Shown piece by piece: positions 42,886-54,972 of a stretch of DNA of 64,000 bases. Made by a program: the position numbers and the translations under genes. The stretch's first letter is position 1. Every line of letters starts with the position of its first letter. Under the pieces are notes generated by a model that was given only the letters and a program-made list of their open reading frames with translations, was not told where the DNA came from and ran no database searches. This DNA is from Thozetella sp. PMI_491 (Eukaryota > Ascomycota > Sordariomycetes > Chaetosphaeriales > Chaetosphaeriaceae), in the NCBI GenBank assembly GCA_021432635.1, contig MU270017.1, positions 124,001 through 188,000 on the forward strand, in the 5' to 3' direction.

Positions 42886-45800
42886 GATTTCGGCAATGAA
42901 GGGGTGCAGAGATGGAGATTGCCAAAGGTGGTTGAACTTGCGATTGGGTAGAAGATAAGTATGTGCTTGTTGTCGCAGGCAGGAGCCGAAACCTGCACAC
43001 TTCGGCAGCTAATATCTGGGACGAATCAATTTAGTTTCACGGTTCTCAGGCAGGAGATCAAATTCAAGCCAGAAAGTCTCAATATCTGTTTGTGAGGAAA
43101 TGGTTTGGAAGAGAAACGGTAATGTGGGCTTTGGAAAGTTCACTGGAGGTATCTTCACGGCACAAGGCCCCTGCACGAGTAATATACACTAGTGAACTGG
43201 GCTGCCATCAGTTGAAGTCTGATAAAGACTATGATTCATGGAACGGCGACATGGGGCTAGGCCATTGTGCCCGTCCCAAGCATCGGTAGGGGATTCTGGC
43301 GAGATCTCCCATGGCGGCGGCTTGGCGGGCCGATTCAGGCCAAAAGCATGGGAACTTGGGGGTGTCACAAGGTCGACAGGGCGGCAACCATGGGTTGCGT
43401 GATTAGAAGCAGATTTACGGCCAACCTGAGGCGCTTGGTCTATCGGGGGACCGCGCTAAGGCACGCTGTATGCAGATGAAGCAACAGCTGGGTTACTCGA
43501 ACAGACAAGGGAGGCTGTACGGCGCTCATTGGGTCATCATTTACATGTCAGCCTGGGCTGTGGCGGACGAAGCCCTTCCGAGCCTCGGGGAAACCTGAAC
43601 AGGGAGTAGCATCCGAAAGCACCACATCCTTGGATTGTGCAGGCACCGCTAACTAAAGTCTTTTAGTGCCATGCTTCCACCTTTCGAGGCATTTGCCAAC
43701 CGCTTGACGCGGACGTAGGCGGTGGAGTGACAACACACCGACGCTCGCGTCACAGAATCAACTTAGGATCACGTTTGGTTCAGCTAGTGAGTATCCACAG
43801 AAGGCGAGCCACCAGATGTGGGTGAGTGGCCGAGACATACATCTATCTACCTGATACATGAGGCTAGCAACCCTTGCCTGTTGGCCCCAGAGGTTCTGGC
43901 TGTAGAGAATTGCATTCAAAATGGCGGTATGCACGAGGTGGTCTCCATCACGACGTCTGCCCGACATGACCTCCCAGTTACACCGGATGATGTATTCGGG
44001 GAGACACGTAACCGGGAGAAGTGACTGGTTTGGTCGGGGGACGAGAGTGCATAACATGGGTATCTGCATTCGGATATTCTTGATTCAGTCGTAAATATTA
44101 CGTCCAGGTGGCGCGGGATCCGTACCCTCAGCTTCGATCCTGTAGGCAAGCGGCTTTCATCGGATATCGCCAAGTAGCAAGGCTGATCGATCATACTCGA
44201 GCAAGGGGCCCTTGACAAGGGTGTGTCTACGTGCATCGTGCCAAGAGAATGGGTGAGCTACACGAAGTCTACTCCGCTGATATACTTCCGCGAATAATAG
44301 GTCTGAACAACTGCCACCGGCGACGATGACGAATCGACGAAGCCAATAATAATAATCTCGTAAGAGTGCTGATAAGCAAATCAGACCTATGGATCATTCA
44401 TCAACGCCTCCCCCTCCCCCTGCTGAGTAAGTGTGCCAATATTAAAGGTCGTCCGTTTTTACTGACCCCGACAGGGAAGGGACGAAATGGTAGTTATACT
44501 ATGTTCGGAGGAAACAGTAGATGGCAATGGCTTAGGCTAGTAGAGGTAGGGATAGCAGGGGTCGAATCACATGTCATGTTCGTACACCACCTCAGCCTGC
44601 ATCATGCATGGGTGTCCGCCGGCGAGGCTATATCCGAAAATTTGTCGAGTCCTCAGTGAAAACTTGCGGCGCTTTCTATCGCAAGTCCTGACCGGGGTCG
44701 TTATATAATGGCACTCTCTATCAAGGGTTTTCTCAGGAGCACGATGGAGATTGCGGCTCGATCTGTGACACATGCTGGCCACCCCAGACCATGTCTATGA
44801 ATCATGATGGCAGAAATAAGTAATGAGCAGGAAGGAGAAACGTAGTTTGAGGCTATATGAGACGCCGGGGAGATTCCGTGAGTCTCCGGATTGGAGGCAC
44901 TTTGGTACCGAGAAAGACAAGCTTCATTTGGGGTCGAGGCCAATGAACTGGGGTGACAAGCGCACTGAAATGTGCCTATTCTTTCTCTTCCGGGCATACG
45001 GTGGTGTGACAGTAAGACATCGAAATAGAGGCTAACGTGCAGCTAGCCGCTTTCAGGGAGTACGAAGTGGATATAGTGGCGTAACGGCGATTGGGATGGA
45101 GTCTCTTGTCGCTGACACGTGGGCTATTCTAATAGACCCGTACAGGATTGCCGGGCGGGCTTTGGCTAGAGTTCGTGGCTTGGAGCCATTGGCACGGACG
45201 GAGACCGGCGTAAGGTGCTCAGCTGCCTGGCCTAGGTGTTTCTGGGGCCGGTGTTACTGTACCCAGTACGGGAACTTGAACCTAGCCCGCACGACCCGCC
45301 GAATGCGAGAGGGGCTCTGGAGTGCACATAATGGCTTATCAGCTCGATATGTTGTAACCATACTAGGGTTTCCGGGAGGAGGGGGCGGGGCACAAGCTGC
45401 GTTGCCTTATTTTTCCATTAGCCTGTTGCAGACATGGCCACAGCTCTATTGAAGCTGTCAATAAGCAGGAACCGCGTCGGCTTGAGCCCAGATCACTGGT
45501 GATTTGTGACGGACATCCCCTAGTGCTTATTACTATTGCCGTCCGCGGTGGTAATCCCGATTCGGCCCGCCTACCGTGGGTTCCAAACGATCGGCTGCAG
45601 CTTGGGGCCCCATGCGCCCCTATGCACACACCGTTGCCATGTTATGTGAGGAGCTGAGCTTGCTGCGCTGTAGTTGCCGATGTTCCACAGCATTGCCCCA
45701 TACTTAGCTATCTACCCTAGGCCAGCCAATAACTGGTTCTGGCAGGGCTAGCTGCAACAAATAGGGTGTGACGGAGGCCCGGGAGTTGCATTGTGAGAAT

Positions 45801-47860
45801 GAAGGTTGCCAACACTGAGGACACAACCCCTGCTCGAAGCAAAGGTAGCTATCGCCACGACGCTTCTCGATACCCCGGGGTTCACGAGGTACTTGCCTGA
45901 CCGGCTTAATACGGTGGCTGCTTGCTCGATCGTACCCCGCTGCCCCAGACGAGCGAGGGGAAAAATAGCCACTACACACTCCCATACAACCAATCCCCTG
46001 TTATGGCAGTGGTTCGAGGTCCTGAGCGGCCGGGCTAGACCGAGCCTGAGTAAGCAAGGGGGTGCTAGTGAATGACGGCTGCGTTCCGCCTTGGGAAAGA
46101 TGGGGGAAAGAATGGTGTCTGCGCCTAGTCGTTCTGTTGACCCTGGCATTGTGTAAGGCTAGAGAAGGCGGGAAACCAATGATGGCATCTTTCTGAGATG
46201 ACCGAGGGGCTCGCTTGCTGCGGTCTCGTGCTATCTTCGTGGACTGGTTTGACGTCAGCTTAAACTCGAGTGTAGCGCCCTCGGGAACCCGCTAATTCCA
46301 CCTCTGCCGACCCTGGCTCCCTGGCCCCTGGCGCGTCCAGGCTCGCATCCCCGCTAATGGTGCAACTGGGCGCCGCTAAACTTATGCCGACTATACGCCA
46401 TCTCCCCAACTCACATTGTGCAAAGTTGTGTGCACCATCACTCTCACGACGACACTGGGCCTTCAGGTCACTTACAGGCTCTCCGATCGGCGGCTCTCAA
46501 AGTATCTCTGTAGCCCCGAAGATTTGAGAGCTGTACCATCTGACCTTCTAGTAGCATGCTTTGCCTCGGCCACTCTGATCGCTCCATACTCTGCCCAGTG
46601 CAACTCGACAGTGTGAGTCCCAACAATCCAAGTGCTGGCAGGCTGCCCACCTCCATCCGACGGCTGCAGTGCTTACCACGGGATACCATCATCTTCTGCT
46701 GTCACACAGAGTACGACGCCTCCAGAGCTAGCCTCACGCTGTCCTTGAACCCGGCCTCCTCGGCATGATGCATGGGCCTCGCCAGTCGGTTGGGAGGGAG
46801 GGCATTAGTGGCTACCATGGGCCGGTTCGTCCGCGGACGAGGAGAACAGGGCCGGGGATCTCCTCGAAACATGGATATTTTGCGAGCTTACGGTGACGAC
46901 TGACGATGGGGGCGCTGCCCATGCAGACCTGAATGCTGCTATGCGTTGGATGTCTCCGTGATGGCCAATCAGCCAGTCCTGCCGATTGGCGATTCTGCAG
47001 TTACCCGAAGCCATAGCTGCAATATGGCAAGGTCGGTGTCTGGAGCGGTCGAGTACAGAACGTACCTAGGAGCCCCAAGCACGCCATGTGATGTATCGGG
47101 CGGGGAAGGAACGCCCTCCCTCACCACTAGAGATTCTGGTGGCTGAGGAAGGTGTGATGGGTAGATAGAGGCGGCTTGGGCTGACCTCCGCTCTAGGCCT
47201 CCTTGTGCTCTCAGACCACCACCCCTCTTCCCTGCCCGCCCCTTTCTCCATCCTGGATTTGGTCTTGTCTTTCTTTCTGTCTCTCGATCGATCGATTACG
47301 AGCAGCTATCCTCGTGATCCGTGTACTGTGGCGTCTCAGTACTCGAGGTTGACACTCGGCCTCTCTTTTTGTCCGGTCCATGGTTCAGAACATCACACCA
47401 ATCTCCCGTGTGTCACGCCCAGGCGCCGATTAAGTGGATAGGACACAGCATTTCAAGTCCCGCGGATGTCACCCTCGCGATCCGGCCAGCCTGTTGCCTA
47501 CCCAAAGCCTTCCCCCGATACTCGCCCCTTGTGCCCAAGACCCCTCGGCTGTGACTTTGGTTCCCCCAACTTCCTCCTCCTCCTTCCCTCACCCGGGTTA
47601 TCGGAAGCGGGACGTCAAGCTCGAGTTGCCGTATAACTTCCACCCTGTCGGACGTTCCTCTACAGCACACGTTATATTTCCCTGCCATTCGGGTTATCTG
47701 TGGACAACCTTAGTTCCCCAAGTGGTACAGACATCGCCGGTGGACCTCCGGTTGAGCGAAGATATAACTCGAACACCGCTTCTTCTAGCGGATCCCTTCG
47801 GACTGCTTGCTACTGCTTCTTTCACATTTTCCTCAAGAGTGATTCAGCCACGCCGCCAAT
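42886..47860. other. 5-kb stretch without a recognisable gene
   Basis: Lies between the divergent P450 (minus) and A-T-C (plus) genes. No open frame or exon chain resembles a known family. The last 600 bases are pyrimidine-rich and probably form the promoter and leader of the A-T-C gene; they contain CGG-N7-CCG at 47738-47750. Decayed former genes cannot be excluded. Confidence 0.45.
47738..47750. promoter_or_regulatory. inverted CGG pair (CGG-N7-CCG) upstream of the A-T-C gene
   Basis: CGG TGGACCT CCG, 111 bases before the ATG at 47861. Inverted CGG triplets are the usual targets of Zn2Cys6 dimers. One occurrence of so short a motif can be chance. Confidence 0.25.
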
Positions 47861-50800
47861 ATGGATGGTGCCAAAGCACAAGGAGACACAACCAACGGTG
47901 ACGATGAGACACACCAGGAACTGGCAGAATGCCATGGATTGCCGTTGGAGAACTTGGACCGCGACATTTGGGACCTGTTCGCCCGGACCGCCGACCAGTA
48001 CCCCGACCACGAAGCCGTTGTATCTTTGTGGCAGGCGGAACTAGGACAGGGCGTACTCGCGAGCCACGAGACGAACATGCCACATCCCTCCTCGGATGCA
48101 GAAGATGCCACAGAGGAAACGGGCCCAGTACGGTGGACTTACAGGGACCTCCTCCATCGATCCGAGTCTCTCGCCAGGTGGCTGCAGGAGCGGGGCTGCA
48201 GCACTGGGATGCGCCTTGTAGCCGTGCTGTGGAATTCGGCCGAATGGGCGCTCTGCTTCTGGACCGCCGCGCGACTCGGCATGGTATTCGTCCCGTTGGA
48301 CCCTCGCCTCCTCGGCGCCGATGCCGCCCACTTCATTAACGCCACCGATCCCACCGTCATTGTTGTACAAGACTCCGATGCGGAGGAGACTCTACAGAAG
48401 TCGGCACCCGCCTCCCTTGCCAGCATTCCGGTCAAGATTTCCTGCTCTACCAGCCCCGGAGATGGGTGGACACCGCTACCCCATCCTAGCCAGCAATGGA
48501 GCCCGGCCCATAATGGCAGAAATGTTCTCAGCACAATAGCGCAAGCTGCAGACTCGCTTGCCAACCGGATCGCCTTGATCGTCTTCACTAGTGGCACAAC
48601 CTCAAAGCCGAAAGGCTGCGTGCACACCGCCCGGAACCTCTGGGCCCAGACGTACAACTACGATCCCGATCCAGGCTATTTCGAGAGGTGGCTGGTCCAC
48701 ACCCCCGTGTCCCACATCTTTGCCGTGAACAACTGCCTCCGGGCTTGGCAGAATGGCGACACCGTCGTATTCGCATCTAAGACCTTTGATGTGAAGGCAA
48801 CGTTGCGAGCCCTCGTGGACGAGAAATGCACTTTCATGTCTGCGATCCCGGCTCTGGTCCAGGCCATCATTGCCCAGCCGGACTTTCCCGGAAAAGCAGC
48901 TCTCAGCCTCCGATATGTCACCCTCGGCAGCACCATGATCAACGAGGCCGACATAAAGCTCTGTAAGGAGAAGCTAGGATCCTGTTACGCCATCCAAGCA
49001 TTCGGCATGAGCGAGGGTGCACCGGTAGTCAGCTGGATCAGGCCGGACCCATTGCTCGTAGATGGTTACCATCCTGGCGTCGGGAAGGTTCTCCCAGGTG
49101 CCAATATCCGCATCTGTGCCCCGGGTGATCGTAAACCATTGCCGAGAGATCAGCTGGGAGAGTTACACATCGGCGGACCTGCGGTAGTTAGCCACTACTT
49201 GGACGGCGTCGATGCTAGCAGCTTTTACATCGACCACATTGGCAACTGGCTGGTGACAGGAGACCAAGCGCTTATTGACCAGAACGGAGTTCTCCATATT
49301 ATGGGGCGATACAAAGATATCATAATCCGCGCCGGCGAAAATATCGCCCCGATCAAGATAGAGGCAGCGTTGGCTGAAATTCCTGGAGTCGTTGTAAGTA
49401 CCGAAATACTTATGACGAGCTCCGCGACCGGTCAGGCTAACCATTCCCAGGCCCAAGTTGTCGGTATTCCTGACGAAATAGCCGGTCAGGTCCCCGTTGC
49501 CATTGTGAAACTCCCAGACGGCTGTTCCAAGACCGATGTATCCAAGAAGGCGAGGGAGATGGGGCCAATCTACGCTCTCGACCGGGTTTATACCCTCTCC
49601 GAACTTGACCTGAAGGAGTTCCCACTCACAATCACCGGCAAAGTGCGCAAAGAAGCCCTGAAGACCAGAGTTCTGGAACACAGAGACCAAATAGACGTGT
49701 CGAAGCACCAACCGCCGCCTTCGCTGCCGACTTTGGACAGAACGGCCACTGAGTCCGAGAGCCCTGCTAAGAGGCTGAAGACAGACATACTCCAGAATGC
49801 TGCCCATTCTATAGGGCCGTCTCCGGTCGACCATTGCATCCTCATTGAGACTGATACTCCAGCAAGGGAAGAGTCTCAAAAACCTCCGGACCATGCCCAT
49901 CTTCCCACTCCGCTGGACTTTACTGGAGACCTTCTTGATGTTTGGGAGGACCTTGTAGGCGTGAGGCCGGCGCTTGAAGACCCCATCTACACATTTGCCG
50001 ATAGCATCACGCTCCTAAGGTATTGTGACCGGGTTCTCAGCACACTTGGCCAACGAATCTATCTCCAAGATTTCACGGAGAGCCCAACCGTTGAGGATCT
50101 TGCTGCCTTAGTGAACTCGCGTGCTGCCCCAGTGGACTTCCACAGCCTGGGTAGACGCACTGTCCATAGTAGCAGCCACATTCTCAATCACCAAACCTGC
50201 GGGACGGCCGGCGCCAGTACTGGCACAGAACTCACAGTATCACCGATTCCTTACGTACAGATGCCGTTGGGTGTTGCGTCGCGTGGCCGTGAGGACTTCC
50301 GAAAGCTTCCGGAGACGATCGCCGCCGTCGCTCACGCTCTTCAGGACGTTGGGCTGGGGCGCGACTACGCTACGGAGCTGCTACCGATCAAAGACTACTT
50401 CCGCTACATCGTAGTGCGACAGAGGCCCATGTCCTATGTTCACCGAATCTGCCTTGGAATCTCGGAGCAGGTGAGACCGTCAGCGGTCAGGCTCGCAGTT
50501 GAAACCGCCTTGTCGTCGCGGCCCATACTGAGGACTGTGCTCGCCGACTTGTCTGATGGGACGCTGTTCCATGTTGTCTGTAAACCGGAGAGGCGTTTCT
50601 TCGAGCGAATGATTCACCACTGCGAGGTCGAAACGACGCATGAGGCTGAGCTGTTGATGTCGGACAGCGGTGCAATGCACTCTCCGCGCCTGATGGTGCA
50701 GGTACAGATCATCACAGTACGGTCCGACGGTTCTCTCCACCTCACCCTCACCTACAACCACACGGTATTTGACATGCTTTCCATAATACCTTTTCACTCG

Positions 50801-51926
50801 GACCTCGATCGCCTAGTCCTACTCCCTGATCCCTGTACTGCGGCTATGCCCAAGTCTACACCTTTCAAGCTCTTTGCAGATTTATACCATTCATACCAAG
50901 ACAGCTTACCGGCCGAAGACTGCGTTGAGTTCAATGTCCATCGTCTGCGTGGCATCTCGAAGTTCACCAGCGCGCTATGGCCACCTCAGCGTGCCCCTGG
51001 CTGGATGATTGGTTCTGATGCCGGATCACTCTACGCATCCGAGAGAGCCGCCGTGCGAAACAAGATCTGGGGCGATGCGGGCGTGTCTTGGGATAAGAAC
51101 ACCGCAGACGCATGGAGTTTCCCACGACTAACTCGCATCATCAATCTACACGACGTTGCGAAGATCCGGGACAAGTTCAAGATCGATCCACAAACGATCG
51201 CCAAGGCCGGCCTTGCTGTATTCAACGTGCGGCAGACCGGCCAACCGTTTGCCATCTTCAACACCATCGAGGCGGGTCGGTCATGGCCCTTTGTCCCAGA
51301 CTGGATGCAAGATGTGCTTCCACACCCTATGACGATCGACGGACCGACCGTTGAGTGGATGCTCAACATGATTAACGTCGAACTTCATTCAAAGGGCGAC
51401 AAGACAGAGGAGACCGTGAGAGGGTTTGTCGAGCGCATGCAGCATGACCAGCAACGGCTTGAGAGCCACGTCCATGCTCCATGGTTCAAGGTGCTGACAG
51501 CCCTCGGCCACGAGGAGGCTGCAGTGGCGGTGGATGCTTCCTACCGCCAGACATTCGTATGGGATGCAACAGTCCGCCTCATGGGGCAAGGCGTCAACGG
51601 TGGGGATTTTAAGTCGCTGAAGATCGAAGGGCGGCATGACTGGGCAGATTGGTAAGCTTGGATACCTGGGTGTTGTTTCCTTTGCGCTGTTTGAAGACGC
51701 CTCCGCTGACCTTCATCGATGCAGCGGAGTTTACTGGAATTGCTGTATGTTTGACAGCACCAACTTGATGATCGTTGCCTCTTGGGATACGTCCCAGATG
51801 AATGCTGCCGAGGTGGACGGGCACCTTGATGAGCTAACTGATTCTATTCGACGACTCGCCAGCCTTGAAAACTGGGACCGTGCCATCACCGATGTGTTTG
51901 CGGAGGCGGCTAGCGCGCTGCAGTGA
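47861..51926 (+). CDS. NRPS-like enzyme: acyl/aryl adenylation - carrier - condensation (A-T-C)
   Basis: Three exons, 47861-49393, 49451-51651 and 51725-51926, give 1311 aa. Intron 1 (57 nt) is in frame and free of stops, but has GTAAGT, branch GCTAAC and CCCAG; removing it restores GVVAQVVGIPDE. The adenylation domain (about 30-590) has FTSGTTSKPKG (242-252), WLVTGD, GRYKD (482-486) and Lys575 in LTITGK. It resembles acyl/aryl-CoA ligases rather than amino-acid NRPS domains, so a carboxylic acid is the likely substrate. The carrier domain (about 660-730) has FADSITLL with Ser696 for phosphopantetheine. A condensation-like domain (about 800-1311) has N947-H948-x3-D952-M953 in place of HHxxxDG, keeping the catalytic His and the Asp. 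There is no reductase or thioesterase, so release would be by the C domain onto a soluble amine or alcohol (inference). Neighbouring SDR, MFS and regulator genes support a biosynthetic role. Confidence 0.9.
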
Positions 51927-52346
51927 GGTTATTGTGATAATGTCTTGTTCTTGGAGGCATAGTGCATACATAAGGGACCTGCGCTTGGCCTCGGGAAGTA
52001 GTTCTCGAGTCGAATCAAACATGCAAGGAGGATAATAGAACACATAGTTAAGCACCTAGGTAGTTTACTCAACCTTGCACTTACGCTTTAGTACCGCATT
52101 TTTTCTCCTCTTAGGTAATAGCCCACCTAATGGCCTTTTTTAAAACATGAGTCTTTACTTCTTCTTGCTACAGTCAAGCAACCAAAGCATCACGCGGACA
52201 ATCTCTCGGATCAAGGGGCATTTGGCTGGTCGTCTAATCATAATTATATTCTACTACAATCATTGCAAGGCATTAGTTTTGTTTTGCCGTTACGGCAACG
52301 TTGGATAGACTCTATATGGCCTGCTTCTTGGGCTCTCTTAGAGCTC
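51927..52346. other. intergenic between convergent genes
   Basis: AT-rich spacer between the 3' ends of the A-T-C gene and the glycerophosphodiesterase gene. No gene seen. Confidence 0.5.
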
Positions 52347-53621
52347 TTAGAGGTGCGGACCCTGGAACAGGCCGAAGCAGTTGGCATAGTAGGTCACAGT
52401 AGCGGACCAGTCAGAGAAGATGCCCATGACACCGACCTGGCGGGCGAGGACATCGACCAGCTTGAGAATATCTCCATCGTTGTTAGTGCCGTTGGTGACG
52501 GAGAAGTAGTAGTAGTCGCCCCCGTTTGCCAGCGGGCCGGAGCGCTCCAAGCTCCACGTGATGATCTTCAGGCCAAGCTCCTTGGCCTTGATAGCGTACG
52601 AGCTCGGGATGTACTCGTTGTTCTTGTCTAGGGTTACAAGGTACGGGAGCGGCGGCGCCACGATGTTGACGCCCTGCTCCTTGTAGAAGGTCAGGTTGGC
52701 GACGGCGCCGGGGAAGGTGTCAGCCGTGTCGCCGCTCTCGTCGAGCAGCACAGCCTGGCGGCCAAACTTGGGCTCATGCTTGAGCCAGTAAGCGACGTCG
52801 TCAAACTGGAAGCTCTGGGGCCAAACGCGGCTAAAGTCGATCTTGGCCTCGCGGTACTCGTCGACAAGCTGCTGCTGGTACATCTGGGTTGTGTAGTTGC
52901 CAAAAGGCATCTTGACACCCGGCAGCTTCAGCTCGGGGGTGAAGTCCAGTCCGAGCGAGTCGACGAGCTGGATGTAGTCCTTGTGGCCGAGGACGGTGCC
53001 GCAGGTGGCGTACAGGTCGGTGCGCCAGGCGGGGGTTCCGTGCAGGAAGTCCTCGGGGGTCTTGGCCGAGGCGTTGAAGCCGTCCATCTTGCCGCAGAGA
53101 GTCTTGAACTCGGCAAGAGTGATGTCGCTGGTGCAGCACTTGGCGGTCGCAGCCGTGCCGTTGCCGGCGGGCTTGAAGGGCGTAGTGCACTTGGCGCCGA
53201 GCTCAGTTGCGACAATGTTGGTTGTCGTGTGCAGATCGCACTGGTCGTGGCGGCACACGAACTGCAGGTCCTTGGTGAAGGCGACGTCGCACTCTTGGAC
53301 ACCGGCGCCCATGCGGGTGCCGGCCATGATGGACTCGCGCGTCTCCTCGGGGAACTGGAGGCAGGCGCCGCCCCGATGGCCGATACTGAACTTGGTGGGC
53401 TGCATTGGCATCTCGGTGCAGGCGTTCAAGCGGTCCTTCAGCCACCCCTCGTCCATGTCGTTGACGAGGTAGTACGGCCGAGGGCCGAGCTGGATGCTGG
53501 AGATGGCGTGCTGTGCCGGCTTGGACGGGTGGCGCCACGGGCTCACGTCCTTGAACGGCACGGCTGCGACCGCTGTGACGGCGAGGAAGCCGGCGGGCAC
53601 AGAGGCGGTTCCGAAGCGCAT
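52347..53621 (-). CDS. secreted glycerophosphodiester phosphodiesterase (GDPD family)
   Basis: Single exon, 424 aa from ATG 53621. The N-terminus MRFGTASVPAGFLAVTAVAAVP is a signal peptide. The GDPD TIM barrel starts with GHRGG (His82) and PEET (Glu92, Glu93), then Glu110/Asp112 in QECDVAFT and His125 in CRHD, the expected metal and catalytic residues. Several cysteines (CTTPFK, KCCTSD, TLCGK) suggest disulfides and extracellular action. These enzymes split glycerophosphodiesters to glycerol-3-phosphate and the alcohol, usually for phosphate or choline scavenging. The motifs LPGVKMP and LDFTPELKLPG fit the family. A TTATATTAA lies about 140 bases upstream. It sits within the putative metabolite locus but may be a bystander. 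Confidence 0.88.
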   Translation of the reverse strand: MRFGTASVPAGFLAVTAVAAVPFKDVSPWRHPSKPAQHAISSIQLGPRPYYLVNDMDEGWLKDRLNACTEMPMQPTKFSIGHRGGACLQFPEETRESIMAGTRMGAGVQECDVAFTKDLQFVCRHDQCDLHTTTNIVATELGAKCTTPFKPAGNGTAATAKCCTSDITLAEFKTLCGKMDGFNASAKTPEDFLHGTPAWRTDLYATCGTVLGHKDYIQLVDSLGLDFTPELKLPGVKMPFGNYTTQMYQQQLVDEYREAKIDFSRVWPQSFQFDDVAYWLKHEPKFGRQAVLLDESGDTADTFPGAVANLTFYKEQGVNIVAPPLPYLVTLDKNNEYIPSSYAIKAKELGLKIITWSLERSGPLANGGDYYYFSVTNGTNNDGDILKLVDVLARQVGVMGIFSDWSATVTYYANCFGLFQGPHL

Positions 53622-53756
53622 GGTGGCTGATTGGTATTGGGGATGTAGCAAAAAAGATTGATACACACGCGAGCACACACAAACACGTACGCACCTCTGT
53701 GATGAGACCCTGCCTTGCGCGTGGGATTGTCCCGAAGGTTGGAGGGGGGCCAGCTC

Positions 53757-53765
53757 TTAATATAA
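53757..53765 (-). promoter_or_regulatory. TATA-like element of the glycerophosphodiesterase gene
   Basis: TTATATTAA on the minus strand, about 136-144 bases before the ATG at 53621. Confidence 0.4.
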
Positions 53766-54479
53766 GCTTGCAGATCTGATCAGGGTACTGTACATCTGCA
53801 TCCCCGTCCGTGTTGCGGCCAGCATTCCAGTGGGCTGGGCGAACCCCAATTCGAACCCAACCTTCCGTCTTTCGCCTGCAGCTACGGGCTACCCGGCCTA
53901 GAATATCGCGGTTCTTCCTTGGCATGCAACCATGTTGCGATTGCTTCGCAGGCAGATCCGTGCTTCGGTGGAGGGATGAGGACCGGTTGGGAAGGTTAAC
54001 AGGCCGGCAGTGGCACGTGCCGGTGAGCTTCGAAGCTCTTGGGCGGGTATATCCCGCTAGCAAGCGGCGCTGGCCCCCGGGCTGCCGAGCTCTGTCTCGC
54101 GGCCTACGCGGAGATGACCTGGATGGCCAGGCGGGCGTGCCCAGACGGGAGGCTACCATTCGTCGCGGATGCCCTGGCCGTCGTTGCATGCCAAGATCTT
54201 GCCAAGACCTCGCCGCTCTCCCCCCGGCTCTCGGAGCGGCGGGGTAGCTCGGTGCTGGTGCCACATTCACATCTAGCTCTGCAAACCTCGGTCGCCTAGG
54301 GAATCATTACTCGATGCTGCTGGACGGCCGAAGGAGCGCTGACTCTTTGCCTCCGATTATCGACCGGCTAGAGCCCCAACCACCTGGTTGACGCTCCGCG
54401 TGCTATTTTCTCACCAAGCCCCCGGCAGAGAGATACCACGTAGCGAATAGCCGTGCAGCGGCTCGAGGCATGGTCGAGT

Positions 54480-54511
54480 GGGGGAAAGGAAGGCGGGGGG
54501 AAAGGAAGGCG
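54480..54511. repeat. perfect 16-bp tandem duplication
   Basis: Two adjacent identical copies of GGGGGAAAGGAAGGCG in intergenic DNA, a recent-looking duplication. Confidence 0.9.
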
Positions 54512-54972
54512 CGGTGAAACAGGCGTCGAGAGCTGGAGCTATGGTAAAAGGACAACTCCCTGACTGCTCGATAGCCGTCGAACCCGTGTCTCGGAGCGTC
54601 CCTAGTTGTCTCGGTGAGTTGCGATGCGCTCAACCTGCTGCGGTCATGTCACAAAGAGGGGGAAGGGGTTCATGAGGTCCCACCAGGGAGATCTCTAAGC
54701 TCTGCGGATCTCCATATAAGCTCCCCGGATAAGTAGGTAATCACACGAGATCGAGACCTGAGATCGAGGTGTCTTCGGGGGTGGGGTATGGTTTCCATGG
54801 CACATGTCTTCGCTGCAGGCACCGTTACAAAGCGTGACGCAGGAACGATTTCTGACTTGAGTATTAAGTCTCTTGATTCACATATATGTGCACACCCCCA
54901 AGAGAAACCCCAAATACGGATGCTGCACTGATCGAATTCGGGACAGCTTTTCGGGATAGCTGTCATGGCCTC

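Larger units (their letters stand above)
53622..54972. other. intergenic
   Basis: Promoter of the glycerophosphodiesterase gene on the left and 3' end of the SDR gene on the right. No gene seen. It contains the 16-bp tandem duplication at 54480. Confidence 0.5.

Noticed and set aside
45120..46030. tRNA-like fragments (GGTTCGA-type B-box matches)
   Set aside because: No matching A box, acceptor stem or cloverleaf could be drawn around them.
45748..46149. 133-codon minus-strand frame between P450 and A-T-C genes
   Set aside because: No recognisable motif, and the opposite strand is similarly open.
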